A DNA stretch of 10,088 nt from CAYFMS01 sp964491425 (GCA_964491425.1 CAZBFR010000031.1:1-10088); one strand, 5' to 3'. Positions 1 to 5,963 are shown, counted from the stretch's first letter. Translations and numbers: made by a program. The notes: generated by a model not told the origin, from the sequence alone.

Positions 1-539
1 AGGCAGTACAGGAGATCGAGCGGGTACTCGTTCGGCCCGAGGTGCTCCGCGATCAGGCTCGGGGAGAGTCCGGCGTGAAGACGGCCGTACTGGATGTGGA
101 TCGGCGCCTCGTGGGTTGACTCGAGATACGCCTGAAGCGCTTCGCGCGCTCCTCCAGCGGGTCGAACCCATTCGCTCCCAATGCCTTCGAGGTCGTTGAA
201 GACCTTGAGGCACGGATGACTCGCGAGTAGGTGGATCATCCAACCGAGCGCCCTGTTCCAGAGAGGCTCCTTCTCGTCGAGAGCAAGGCTCGGGTGAATC
301 GGGTCGGCGACGAGTTGTGCGAGGGATCGCATGTCCCCGTTCCTATCCCAGTCCCAGCCGAGTTCCCACTGTGTTCGCATCACATTCATGGTCGGCCGTC
401 CTTTGATTAGGGCCTTCCGCGTGAATGCGTCATCGTAGTCTTCCGCGATGTTGCCACGGGAGATCCCTGGGTGTGGGTTCTTCGGCCAAAGGTAGGGCTT
501 GAAGCCCGCGGTCGTCCGTTGATTTGCCACGAACAGCAT
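1..539 (-). CDS. Unrecognised protein, N-terminal 179 codons (runs off left edge)
   Basis: An uninterrupted minus-strand frame begins at ATG 539-537 and is still open at base 1, so the C-terminus is missing. The start is set by a good ribosome binding site (GGAGG, 4 bases before ATG) and an upstream promoter. I do not recognise the family. The product begins MLFVANQRTTAGFKPYLW, looks soluble, and is rich in Trp and His (for example WELGWDWDRNGD and WNRALGWMIHLL), with no signal peptide, membrane segment or zinc-like Cys cluster. Its codons favour C at the third position and the stretch looks more GC-rich than the genes to the right. It is also the only gene here with a textbook ribosome binding site. 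Those two traits hint at a different history, possibly transfer, but this is inference. Frames overlapping it on the same strand at about 407-754 are shadows. Confidence 0.8.
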   Translation of the reverse strand, partial: MLFVANQRTTAGFKPYLWPKNPHPGISRGNIAEDYDDAFTRKALIKGRPTMNVMRTQWELGWDWDRNGDMRSLAQLVADPIHPSLALDEKEPLWNRALGWMIHLLASHPCLKVFNDLEGIGSEWVRPAGGAREALQAYLESTHEAPIHIQYGRLHAGLSPSLIAEHLGPNEYPLDLLYC

Positions 540-543
540 GATT

Positions 544-548
544 CCTCC
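544..548 (-). promoter_or_regulatory. Ribosome binding site GGAGG
   Basis: GGAGG lies 4 bases before the ATG at 539 on the minus strand. It is the only strong Shine-Dalgarno sequence found before any start in this window. A small imperfect inverted repeat (CTCGG/CCGAG, 553-570) sits just upstream in the presumed leader and could fold close to this site. Confidence 0.75.
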
Positions 549-575
549 AGGTCTCGGGTTGAAAACCGAGGGGAA

Positions 576-604
576 ATGATAGCAAATAAAAAGATTCTTG
601 TCCA
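576..604 (-). promoter_or_regulatory. Sigma70-type promoter for the leftward gene
   Basis: On the minus strand the -35 box is TGGACA (604-599) and the -10 box TATCAT (581-576), separated by exactly 17 bases. Transcription would start near 569, giving a leader of about 30 bases that contains the GGAGG site. It stands back to back with the promoter of the rightward Nudix gene. Confidence 0.7.
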
Positions 605-607
605 CCT

Positions 608-636
608 TTGAGCGGGAAGAAATTTCGGAGTATACT
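608..636 (+). promoter_or_regulatory. Sigma70-type promoter, apparently for a leaderless mRNA
   Basis: TTGAGC (608-613), a 17-base spacer and TATACT (631-636) form a near-consensus promoter. The predicted transcription start, about 7 bases after the -10 box, falls at or next to the ATG at 644. The Nudix gene would therefore be read from an mRNA with essentially no leader. This also argues against the longer frame beginning at TTG 608, because that codon is the -35 box itself. Confidence 0.7.
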
Positions 637-643
637 TCTTGGC

Positions 644-1732
644 ATGCGCCCTATTCCACGTCTGCTTCTTATTTTCAATACGCTCCTTGAGATCGGGATG
701 ACTCTTGTTGGACTTTTTGCGTTGTTTAAACTCTCCGAAGCCTACTCGATCCACCCGCTTACCGTTTGGACCCCGTTTTCCGCGATGCTTGCCGTCTCGA
801 CCGCGCTCGCGCTCCCGATTTATCTCTACGCGGTTGTAATTATCAATCTCCGAACCTTCCCGCGCGTCCCGTACAAGGCGGCGCGAAACCTTGCGATCTT
901 TGCTTCCGGTGGGGCAATGCTCTATTTTTTATCATTTAACGATTTGTGGCTTTGGGCCATGGTTTTTGGAACGCAAGTCTATCTCTCGATCGTGCTTTCG
1001 ATTATTTTTGGACCATTAAAAGAGTCTCGGGTGAATATTTTGCACCCCGCCGTTGCCTTTTGTTTCATTTTTCTCGGAACGGTGTCGCTCACGACGGTTG
1101 GGATGGCGTCGCTTGAGGTGTGGCTTGGCGGAGGGTTCCCCGAAGTTATTGCGATTGAGATTTGGACGCTCGCGTTTGCGCTTATTTTTCTCTCGCGGGC
1201 GTTTCGTAGCGGGTGGACGAACTATGCAAAGAAGGGGTATCGCCCGAATGTTGCCGCGATTATCGTCAACGAGCATGGCGAGGTCCTTTTGTGTGAACGG
1301 GCGGACAGGGAGGGGGTGATTCAAACGGTACAAGGAGGAATCGATCCGGGGGAAACGCCGGAGATGGCGATTCGTCGCGAGCTAAAGGAAGAACTCGGCA
1401 TTTGGCCGGATCAGTACACGCTCGTTGCGTCGCTTATCGGCTCTCGGCGCTACGATTGGACGGTCGACATGAAAGAACGACTAAAAAACACGGGATTTAT
1501 CGGGCAGGAGCAATATTTTTTCCTTGCGGAAGTTTCGTCGACGGTACGATTTGATTTAAATTATCATCATCGTGAGTTTAGGCGCGTTTGGTGGGGCTCT
1601 CCAAGCCGACTTCTTGCCCTTTCTTGGGCGGGGAAAAAGCCGGGAATCGAGGCGGCGCTCCGAGGATTTAATCTCCTAAATGGCCACAAGCCAAAAACAA
1701 AACCTAAGAGGAAACAAAAAACCGCCTCGTAA
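644..1732 (+). CDS. Membrane protein with C-terminal RppH-like Nudix hydrolase domain
   Basis: The product has 362 residues. Residues about 1-190 hold roughly six hydrophobic spans (near 7-29, 43-68, 80-98, 103-122, 134-157, 166-185). Residues about 198-345 form a Nudix domain with a complete Nudix box: G231, E237, then RELKEELGI at 245-253, whose glutamates bind the catalytic metal. The domain start (YRPNVAAIIVN) and the later IGQEQYFFL segment resemble RppH/Ap4A hydrolases, which remove pyrophosphate from RNA 5' ends or cleave dinucleoside polyphosphates. A Lys-rich tail ends the protein. RppH itself is a small soluble protein, so the membrane half is unusual; the substrate is unknown. The start at ATG 644 fits the promoter; the frame extends 12 codons upstream to TTG 608, which is unlikely. 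There is no ribosome binding site. Confidence 0.88.
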   Translation: MRPIPRLLLIFNTLLEIGMTLVGLFALFKLSEAYSIHPLTVWTPFSAMLAVSTALALPIYLYAVVIINLRTFPRVPYKAARNLAIFASGGAMLYFLSFNDLWLWAMVFGTQVYLSIVLSIIFGPLKESRVNILHPAVAFCFIFLGTVSLTTVGMASLEVWLGGGFPEVIAIEIWTLAFALIFLSRAFRSGWTNYAKKGYRPNVAAIIVNEHGEVLLCERADREGVIQTVQGGIDPGETPEMAIRRELKEELGIWPDQYTLVASLIGSRRYDWTVDMKERLKNTGFIGQEQYFFLAEVSSTVRFDLNYHHREFRRVWWGSPSRLLALSWAGKKPGIEAALRGFNLLNGHKPKTKPKRKQKTAS

Positions 1733-1745
1733 GAGGTGGCTTTTT
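1715..1745. terminator. Bidirectional Rho-independent terminator
   Basis: CCGCCTC (1722-1728), loop GTAA, GAGGTGG (1733-1739) form a 7-bp stem with one G-U pair, flanked by an A-run on the left and TTTTT at 1741-1745 on the right. It works in both directions: for the Nudix gene, whose TAA stop lies in the loop, and for the convergent tRNA-Gly, whose read-through transcript would end in a U-run. The rightward T-run touches the CCA end of the tRNA gene. Confidence 0.85.
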
Positions 1746-1819
1746 GGAGCGGTAGACCGGGTTCGAACCGGCGACCTCTTCCTTGGCAAGGAAGCGTTCT
1801 ACCACTGAACTACTACCGC
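1745..1819 (-). tRNA. tRNA-Gly (anticodon GCC), CCA encoded
   Basis: The minus strand folds into a complete 75-nt cloverleaf. The acceptor stem is GCGGTAG/CTACCGC with discriminator U and an encoded CCA (1747-1745). The D arm contains TAGTTCAGTGGTAGAAC, the anticodon arm is CTTCC-TTGCCAA-GGAAG with anticodon GCC at 1787-1785, and the T arm is GCCGG-TTCGAAC-CCGGT. It reads GGC and GGU glycine codons. It has its own promoter and lies tail to tail with the Nudix gene. Confidence 0.97.
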
Positions 1820-1828
1820 AGTGCACAG

Positions 1829-1857
1829 AATATACCATTTGGGCACTCACGGGTCAA
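1829..1857 (-). promoter_or_regulatory. Promoter of tRNA-Gly
   Basis: On the minus strand TTGACC (1857-1852), a 17-base spacer and TATATT (1834-1829) give a near-consensus promoter 9 bases before the mature tRNA 5' end. The -35 box overlaps the U-tract of the preceding gene's terminator. Confidence 0.8.
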
Positions 1858-1881
1858 GAAAAGCCCCCGGGCGACGGGGGC
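1856..1881 (-). terminator. Rho-independent terminator of the small unknown gene
   Basis: On the minus strand GCCCCC (1881-1876) pairs with GGGGGC (1868-1863) around a short loop, followed by TTTTCTT. It starts 7 bases after the stop of the 75-residue gene and ends at the -35 box of the tRNA-Gly promoter, so it separates the two units. Confidence 0.85.
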
Positions 1882-1888
1882 GTTTCGT

Positions 1889-2116
1889 TTAGGCAATTGT
1901 CATCAAGTTCATTGGCGTTCCGGCCGATTGTGACCGTGCCCACTTAATTCCCGAGCGGTTGCCGGCAAGGTACTGATCCTTCGCGACTTGGAGCACGAAG
2001 ATTTTAAGCTCGCTCGCTTGGTCGTCGTCGATTTCGAGGTTCGAAACGAGTTCTTCAAAGCGGGAAGAGAGGTCGAGATACCATTTCGCTTGCGGGTTTT
2101 TAATAAGCTGTTCCAT
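1889..2116 (-). CDS. Small conserved-looking unknown protein, 75 residues
   Basis: I do not recognise this protein. It is soluble, mixed in charge and probably mostly helical, with an acidic stretch (NLEIDDDQASEL) and a more basic C-terminal half (AGNRSGIKWARSQSAG). It has no Cys motif, signal peptide or membrane segment. It starts 4 bases after the stop codon of the lamin-tail gene (TAA, tctt, ATG), has no ribosome binding site of its own, and is followed at once by a strong terminator. It is therefore probably the last gene of a unit with the lamin-tail protein and translated by coupling or re-initiation. Its clean spacing and terminator argue that it is a real gene; its role is unknown. 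Confidence 0.8.
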   Translation of the reverse strand: MEQLIKNPQAKWYLDLSSRFEELVSNLEIDDDQASELKIFVLQVAKDQYLAGNRSGIKWARSQSAGTPMNLMTIA

Positions 2117-2120
2117 AAGA

Positions 2121-3557
2121 TTAGGTTAAGAGTTTAAGTTTGTGTTTTAGATAGAAGAGCATTCCCGATCCCGCCGACGCGACGACGAATCCTCCGCCGA
2201 TTAACGGCTTTGGGAGACTTCGCCTTGTAGTGGAAAAGAGAGTTGGTTCTTGTGGTTCGGTGACGATAGGCTCCGGTTCAAGGGCGGGCGCGAGGACGAT
2301 ATCCTCGGCACTGCGCGGATAGAGACGCGGGTTCGCGTTTAGCGTTCGGACAATCCCCGTTACGATCACTTCTTGATCCATGAACGATTTTAAGTCGAGG
2401 TCTATCGCGTCAATGAACACGCTGTCGACGGTTCCTTCGGCATCCTCGATTGTAAGTGTTCGGTCGGCTCTTGTTGTGACCTTTCCGGCGATCGTAACGA
2501 GCGTTCCGGTCTTTAGATTCGTAAGTTCCTTCGTCGAAACAGTCTCCGGCACAAGCGTCTTCACTCCGGTTACCACGAGATCATTTCCGCTCGCGAGTTT
2601 AATTCGCGTTTCGCTTCGAGATTCCCCGAGATCACCCTTTACACGTACCGTGTCGCCAACCGCGAGCTCCGGCCAGTCCGCCTTATAAAGGTAGAGTTGG
2701 TATCCGCTAATGTAGGCGATTTGGCTTCCGAAAAGCCCCGGAGGTGCGGTAATCGTTCCCGTGTACGTTGGTATTGTTTCGATAGCCGGTTCGGGTTCTG
2801 ATTCTGGTTCCGGTTCATTTTCCTCGGCGACAATGATTTCTTCTTCCTCTTCCACCTGTTCTTCGGCAGTGATTTCTACTTCGGGTTCAGGAAAGAGATT
2901 CGGTAATCCTTTCGTTGGAGTCGTAATGTTCCAATGATCCTCGAGATCGCGAGCGAAACTTTCGCCTTTTTTCGGGGCATTATCCTCGCCGTACGTAACG
3001 GAATCAAGAACAGCGCCGTTTATGTCGATCAAGTTAAGCGTATCTCCCGAATTATTTAAGAGACTACTTGCGAGGTTGACGACGAAGTATTCGCTCGGCT
3101 CAATCGTTCCGATAAGGGCTATTTTTTTGCCACTTGCGTCGGACAGTTTGAACGAAGAAAGGTCAACATTCGTATCGCGTGGGTTAAAGAGTTCAACCCA
3201 TTCTCCACCGTCCTCCGGATCGCTTACGAGTTCCGATAGACTTGGAGGAAGAGAGGGCGGAACCTCTACTTCCTCTCGCTTTGCCGAATCGGTCCGGACC
3301 ACGAGCGTTTCGTTTGGTTTAAGGACTTGCGTTAACTTGACCGACTCTCCTCCCGTAGCGAGACCGGGGAGAATCCACCCGCGAGTATCCATTTCCTCGC
3401 GAGTTCGGTTGGTGATTTCGATCCACTGTGCCCCTTCTTCGTGACGCGGATCGTCGTTATCGACTTCGTCAACAAACACATTCGGCAAAGCGGTGGCCGA
3501 TGCGAGGGCGGGGAAGAAGAGGGTGAGGCAAAGGAACTTTGCATACCATTTTTTCAT
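2121..3557 (-). CDS. Secreted, membrane-anchored lamin-tail/OB-fold protein
   Basis: The product has 478 residues from the ATG at 3557; the frame extends 12 codons upstream, but MKKWYAKFLCL starts a convincing signal peptide (cleavage near residues 20-23, ALASA). Residues about 25-90 look like a diverged lamin-tail domain (QWIEITNRT) and about 105-190 like a clear one (GGEWVELFNPRDTNVDLSSFK). A Glu/Pro-rich linker at about 222-262 leads to OB-fold-like repeats at about 265-422 (for example WPELAVGDTVRVKGDL, DQEVIVTGIV). A second Pro/Glu linker, a hydrophobic segment (about 452-470) and a basic tail (KHKLK) anchor the C-terminus; LPKPLIGG just before it only loosely resembles a sortase signal. 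Lamin-tail domains occur on many bacterial surface proteins and OB folds often bind nucleic acid or sugars, so a cell-surface binding role is likely but the ligand is unknown. Confidence 0.85.
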   Translation of the reverse strand: MKKWYAKFLCLTLFFPALASATALPNVFVDEVDNDDPRHEEGAQWIEITNRTREEMDTRGWILPGLATGGESVKLTQVLKPNETLVVRTDSAKREEVEVPPSLPPSLSELVSDPEDGGEWVELFNPRDTNVDLSSFKLSDASGKKIALIGTIEPSEYFVVNLASSLLNNSGDTLNLIDINGAVLDSVTYGEDNAPKKGESFARDLEDHWNITTPTKGLPNLFPEPEVEITAEEQVEEEEEIIVAEENEPEPESEPEPAIETIPTYTGTITAPPGLFGSQIAYISGYQLYLYKADWPELAVGDTVRVKGDLGESRSETRIKLASGNDLVVTGVKTLVPETVSTKELTNLKTGTLVTIAGKVTTRADRTLTIEDAEGTVDSVFIDAIDLDLKSFMDQEVIVTGIVRTLNANPRLYPRSAEDIVLAPALEPEPIVTEPQEPTLFSTTRRSLPKPLIGGGFVVASAGSGMLFYLKHKLKLLT

Positions 3558-3575
3558 AATTGAGTTGTTAAGGTA

Positions 3576-3585
3576 CAGCGCGCTG
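3576..3585. promoter_or_regulatory. Perfect 10-bp palindrome before the lamin-tail gene
   Basis: CAGCGCGCTG is a perfect palindrome 18 bases upstream of the lamin-tail start codon and directly next to the long terminator hairpin. It could be an operator, but no good promoter could be placed around it, so the role is open. Confidence 0.3.
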
Positions 3586-3647
3586 ACAAACAAAACTCCC
3601 CACTAAGACGATCCTAGGAATCGTTTCTTAATGGGGAGAATGTTTGT
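3586..3647 (-). terminator. Long hairpin terminator or attenuator downstream of the DUF4173-like gene
   Basis: A 62-base interrupted inverted repeat: ACAAACA/TGTTTGT (7 bp), CTCCCCA/TGGGGAG (7 bp), TAAGA/TCTTA (5 bp) and CGAT/ATCG (4 bp) around loop CCTAGGA. Read on the minus strand the GC-rich stem is followed by TTTTGTTTGT, which fits a Rho-independent terminator 52 bases after the stop of the DUF4173-like gene. It is longer than needed for termination. Because no separate strong promoter is evident for the lamin-tail gene downstream, partial read-through (attenuation) is possible. Confidence 0.7.
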
Positions 3648-3662
3648 ACTTCTATTGAAGCA

Positions 3663-3695
3663 GGGTAGGGGGTCGTCGTCAACGGTGGGGTGGGG
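3663..3695 (+). other. G-rich tract, possible G-quadruplex
   Basis: Four runs of three to five G (GGG TA GGGGG, then GGGG T GGGG after a 14-base gap) lie on the plus strand just downstream of the DUF4173-like stop codon. The long middle loop makes a stable quadruplex uncertain, and in the transcript of the minus-strand gene the tract is C-rich. Confidence 0.3.
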
Positions 3696-3699
3696 AAAA

Positions 3700-5340
3700 C
3701 TAGTACCAGGTTTTATTTACCCCAATGCTTTTGCAGTATTCTTCAAGTTCTTTGTCGCTGAATGAATCGGGCATTAGATTGTTTGATTCAAACGGGATCG
3801 TAAAGCGGGGAACGGTCGCGCGCATTAAGTTCCAAGACTTCCATGTATTCCACTTTTTGTATTCTCTCGTGCCCTTTTCTTCGTAGCGACCAGTTACCTG
3901 CTTATAGTAAAAGTCTTGGTAGACGTGATTCGCTTGACCTCGCGCGAGGTAGTCGCGATAGAGTGCAGGATCGTCGTATCTGTTGCAATAGGCACCTGTT
4001 AGTACCGGTTTTTGGATGATCCCAGAGATGGATTCATTATGAATAATGCTATCGAGAAGGGCGTACGATTCGCTTGTTGCATTGAGCCTAAAATCCTGAA
4101 CTTCAAATGGTTTTTCTTCCGTAGATCGGGCGACTTGAAGGCGGATTGCGAGAACCTCTGGGGTTGAGGCGGTGAATCCAAGGACGGCGAGGCTCGTAAA
4201 GAGGATCGCATGTTGCGCGTAGCGGTAGGTTGGGACGCGGAAAATAATGTGCACCGCGAGAATGATAAGAAGTCCTACGACAAGGCCGAGGGCCCAAAAG
4301 CCGAAGAGGCGTAGTACCGTAAATCCATAAGCGTCGACGTAAAGGGCTAGGCGCTGAAACGCGGAAATCGCAATGACAATCGTTTGAACGATAAGCGCAA
4401 CCTGCGCGAAGCGGATAAATCGGCGAGACGAGTTGCGGACGAGGTAACGAACGGTTGCAAGAAGGAAAATGACAAGCCCGCAAACCGCGGCAAGTTCTCC
4501 AAATCCGTTCTTCGCGTATTCCGCGTAGCTTAAGTTCTCAATTGTTTGCCATGTTGCCTCGCCACCAAAGAGGTAATTAGCCTGGAAGAGGATGAATGCG
4601 AGAAAGAGGGCGTTAACAAGGCCGAGCGCGATAAGCGATTCGGCGGTAAAGATCGGAGTTGTTGGAACGTTGCTTGGCTTTTCTTCGCCGGAGGACTTAA
4701 GAAGCCCACCGAAAACCATGACACTCGCCCCAAAGACGAAGATAATCGAAACGATGTGGCGGATTGTTTTTAGGGCGTTCTCGTCGAGATCCTCAAAGAT
4801 ATTCTCGAGACGGTTTTGGAGGACGAGGTCGCTATCGATAAAGAGGGCGAGGAAGATAAGAAGGAACGGGGAGGCAAAAAGGAGCCCTCGGAAGAGTTTT
4901 TTCGCCGTATCGTCTTTCATGCTCACGCTCGGAAGCTCAAGAAAAAGGAGGAACCCGCGAACAGCGTCGAGAAAACCTCGGAAAAGAAGGATTGCTGCGT
5001 CTGGAATGTGTGCAACCCGGAGCTTACTTCCAAAAAGGTGAAGGATAAGGCAAAGATTGAGGAAGAGAAGCAGGGTCATGTTAAGACCGAGTGAAAGGGT
5101 GTTTGTCCAAATAGCGAAGACTCCGGCGTGGGCGAGGGTGAGTCCGGCAAGAAGGAGGCTATTTGGTGTTACCTGACGACCAATTTGGTTATAAAATACG
5201 AACAAAAGTCCTAGAAATGCTCCCTGTACAAGGAAGAGGTTGAGACCGAGCCCGCCCGAGGTAAAAAGGACGATATCGACGAAAATAGCGAATAGAAACG
5301 AGGAAAAAAGACCAATGAGAGCCAAATATTTATGTTTCAT
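3700..5340 (-). CDS. DUF4173-like multi-spanning membrane protein
   Basis: The product has 546 residues from the ATG at 5340 (MKHKYLALIG). The frame continues upstream, but that extension runs through the opposite-strand tRNA-Leu and is not coding. There are about eleven hydrophobic spans (near 5-25, 33-50, 60-80, 86-103, 152-170, 193-213, 236-256, 283-299, 309-327, 343-367, 376-392) and a soluble C-terminal domain (about 395-546) rich in Tyr, Trp and charged residues. The motif LSYAEYAKNGFGEL (270-283) is the hallmark of the DUF4173 membrane family, whose function is not established. The C-terminal domain is not one I recognise. No ribosome binding site of strength is seen (GGAAG at 9 bases is weak). 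The gene ends in TAG and is followed by a long hairpin terminator, with the lamin-tail gene beyond it on the same strand. Confidence 0.85.
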   Translation of the reverse strand: MKHKYLALIGLFSSFLFAIFVDIVLFTSGGLGLNLFLVQGAFLGLLFVFYNQIGRQVTPNSLLLAGLTLAHAGVFAIWTNTLSLGLNMTLLLFLNLCLILHLFGSKLRVAHIPDAAILLFRGFLDAVRGFLLFLELPSVSMKDDTAKKLFRGLLFASPFLLIFLALFIDSDLVLQNRLENIFEDLDENALKTIRHIVSIIFVFGASVMVFGGLLKSSGEEKPSNVPTTPIFTAESLIALGLVNALFLAFILFQANYLFGGEATWQTIENLSYAEYAKNGFGELAAVCGLVIFLLATVRYLVRNSSRRFIRFAQVALIVQTIVIAISAFQRLALYVDAYGFTVLRLFGFWALGLVVGLLIILAVHIIFRVPTYRYAQHAILFTSLAVLGFTASTPEVLAIRLQVARSTEEKPFEVQDFRLNATSESYALLDSIIHNESISGIIQKPVLTGAYCNRYDDPALYRDYLARGQANHVYQDFYYKQVTGRYEEKGTREYKKWNTWKSWNLMRATVPRFTIPFESNNLMPDSFSDKELEEYCKSIGVNKTWY

Positions 5341-5357
5341 AGGTTTGTTCTTCCATG

Positions 5358-5388
5358 TTGACCTAATGAGCAAAAACTGGCAAGCTAT
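5358..5388 (+). promoter_or_regulatory. Possible promoter of tRNA-Leu / NYN unit
   Basis: TTGACC (5358-5363) is identical to the -35 box of the tRNA-Gly promoter. The best downstream matches to a -10 box (AGCTAT at 19 bases, TATCCC at 22) are poor in sequence or spacing, so only the -35 half is convincing. Confidence 0.3.
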
Positions 5389-5394
5389 CCCTAC

Positions 5395-5479
5395 GGGCGA
5401 GTGGTGGAATTGGTATACACGCATGCCTTAGGAGCATGTGCCGCAAGGCATAAGAGTTCGAGTCTCTTCTCGCCCACCA
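5395..5479 (+). tRNA. tRNA-Leu (anticodon UAG), CCA encoded
   Basis: A complete 85-nt class II tRNA: acceptor GGGCGAG/CTCGCCC, discriminator A and encoded CCA (5477-5479). The D arm is followed by the anticodon arm CATGC-CTTAGGA-GCATG with anticodon TAG, then a long variable arm (TGCCGCAAGGCA) as expected for leucine, and the T arm AAGAG-TTCGAGT-CTCTT. It reads CUA and, by wobble, other CUN codons. The NYN gene starts only 5 bases after the CCA, so both are probably on one transcript. Confidence 0.97.
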
Positions 5480-5484
5480 ACATT

Positions 5485-5961
5485 ATGAAAAACTTTGCAT
5501 TTATCGATGCACAAAATACCCACCTGGGAGTTAAATCGCTTGGTTGGGAGTTGGATTGGACAAAGTTTAGAGTGTATCTGAAAGATAAGTATCATGTAGG
5601 TACAGCTTATGTCTTTATAGGCTTCATGCAGGAATATCAGGCATTATATTCTTCGCTTCAAAAGGCCGGCTACATTCTCGTTTTCAAGCCCGTCATTTTG
5701 GATGCTAATAAAAAGCCAAAGGGAAATTGCGATGCGGATCTTGTTTTATATACAATGTTAGAGCGGGATAATTATGACAAAGCGATTCTTGTAAGTAGCG
5801 ATGGCGATTTTTACTCTCTGGTACAGCACCTTTATCAAAGCGGGAAACTTGAAACGGTGCTTAGCCCCTACTTCAAGACATGTTCTAAACTTTTAAAGAA
5901 AGAAGCAAAGGAAAAGATTCATTTTATGGACAACTTAAAGAAAAAGATCGGTCAAAAATGA
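5485..5961 (+). CDS. NYN-domain (PIN-like, LabA/DUF88-type) ribonuclease
   Basis: The product is a single-domain protein of 158 residues. The conserved acidic residues of the NYN/PIN-like fold are present: D8 in FIDAQN, D83/D85 in NCDADL, and D106/D108 in SSDGDF, which would bind the metal ion that cleaves RNA. NYN domains are found in LabA/DUF88 proteins and in the catalytic part of protein-only RNase P; the particular target here is unknown. ATG 5485 lies 5 bases after the tRNA-Leu CCA. A longer frame from 5401 is only read-through of the tRNA and is rejected. There is no ribosome binding site, so translation would depend on the 5-base leader made by tRNA 3' processing. The gene is visibly more AT-rich than its neighbours, which may mean transfer into a tRNA site. 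A hairpin follows it. Confidence 0.88.
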   Translation: MKNFAFIDAQNTHLGVKSLGWELDWTKFRVYLKDKYHVGTAYVFIGFMQEYQALYSSLQKAGYILVFKPVILDANKKPKGNCDADLVLYTMLERDNYDKAILVSSDGDFYSLVQHLYQSGKLETVLSPYFKTCSKLLKKEAKEKIHFMDNLKKKIGQK

Positions 5962-5963
5962 AA

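Noticed and set aside
448..455. LPxTG sortase signal in the lamin-tail protein (positions are residues: LPKPLIGG)
   Set aside because: The Thr-Gly of the motif is missing; a hydrophobic anchor with a basic tail explains the C-terminus.
407..754. Two minus-strand reading frames of 115 and 82 codons
   Set aside because: They overlap the promoters and the start of the real leftward gene (1-539) and of the Nudix gene in other frames, have no start signals and no family resemblance.
5341..5424. N-terminal extension of the DUF4173-like protein
   Set aside because: It crosses the tRNA-Leu gene on the opposite strand; MKHKYLALIG at 5340 begins a proper first membrane span.
5401..5484. N-terminal extension of the NYN protein
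   Set aside because: These 28 codons are the tRNA-Leu gene read as protein; the family-like sequence starts at ATG 5485.
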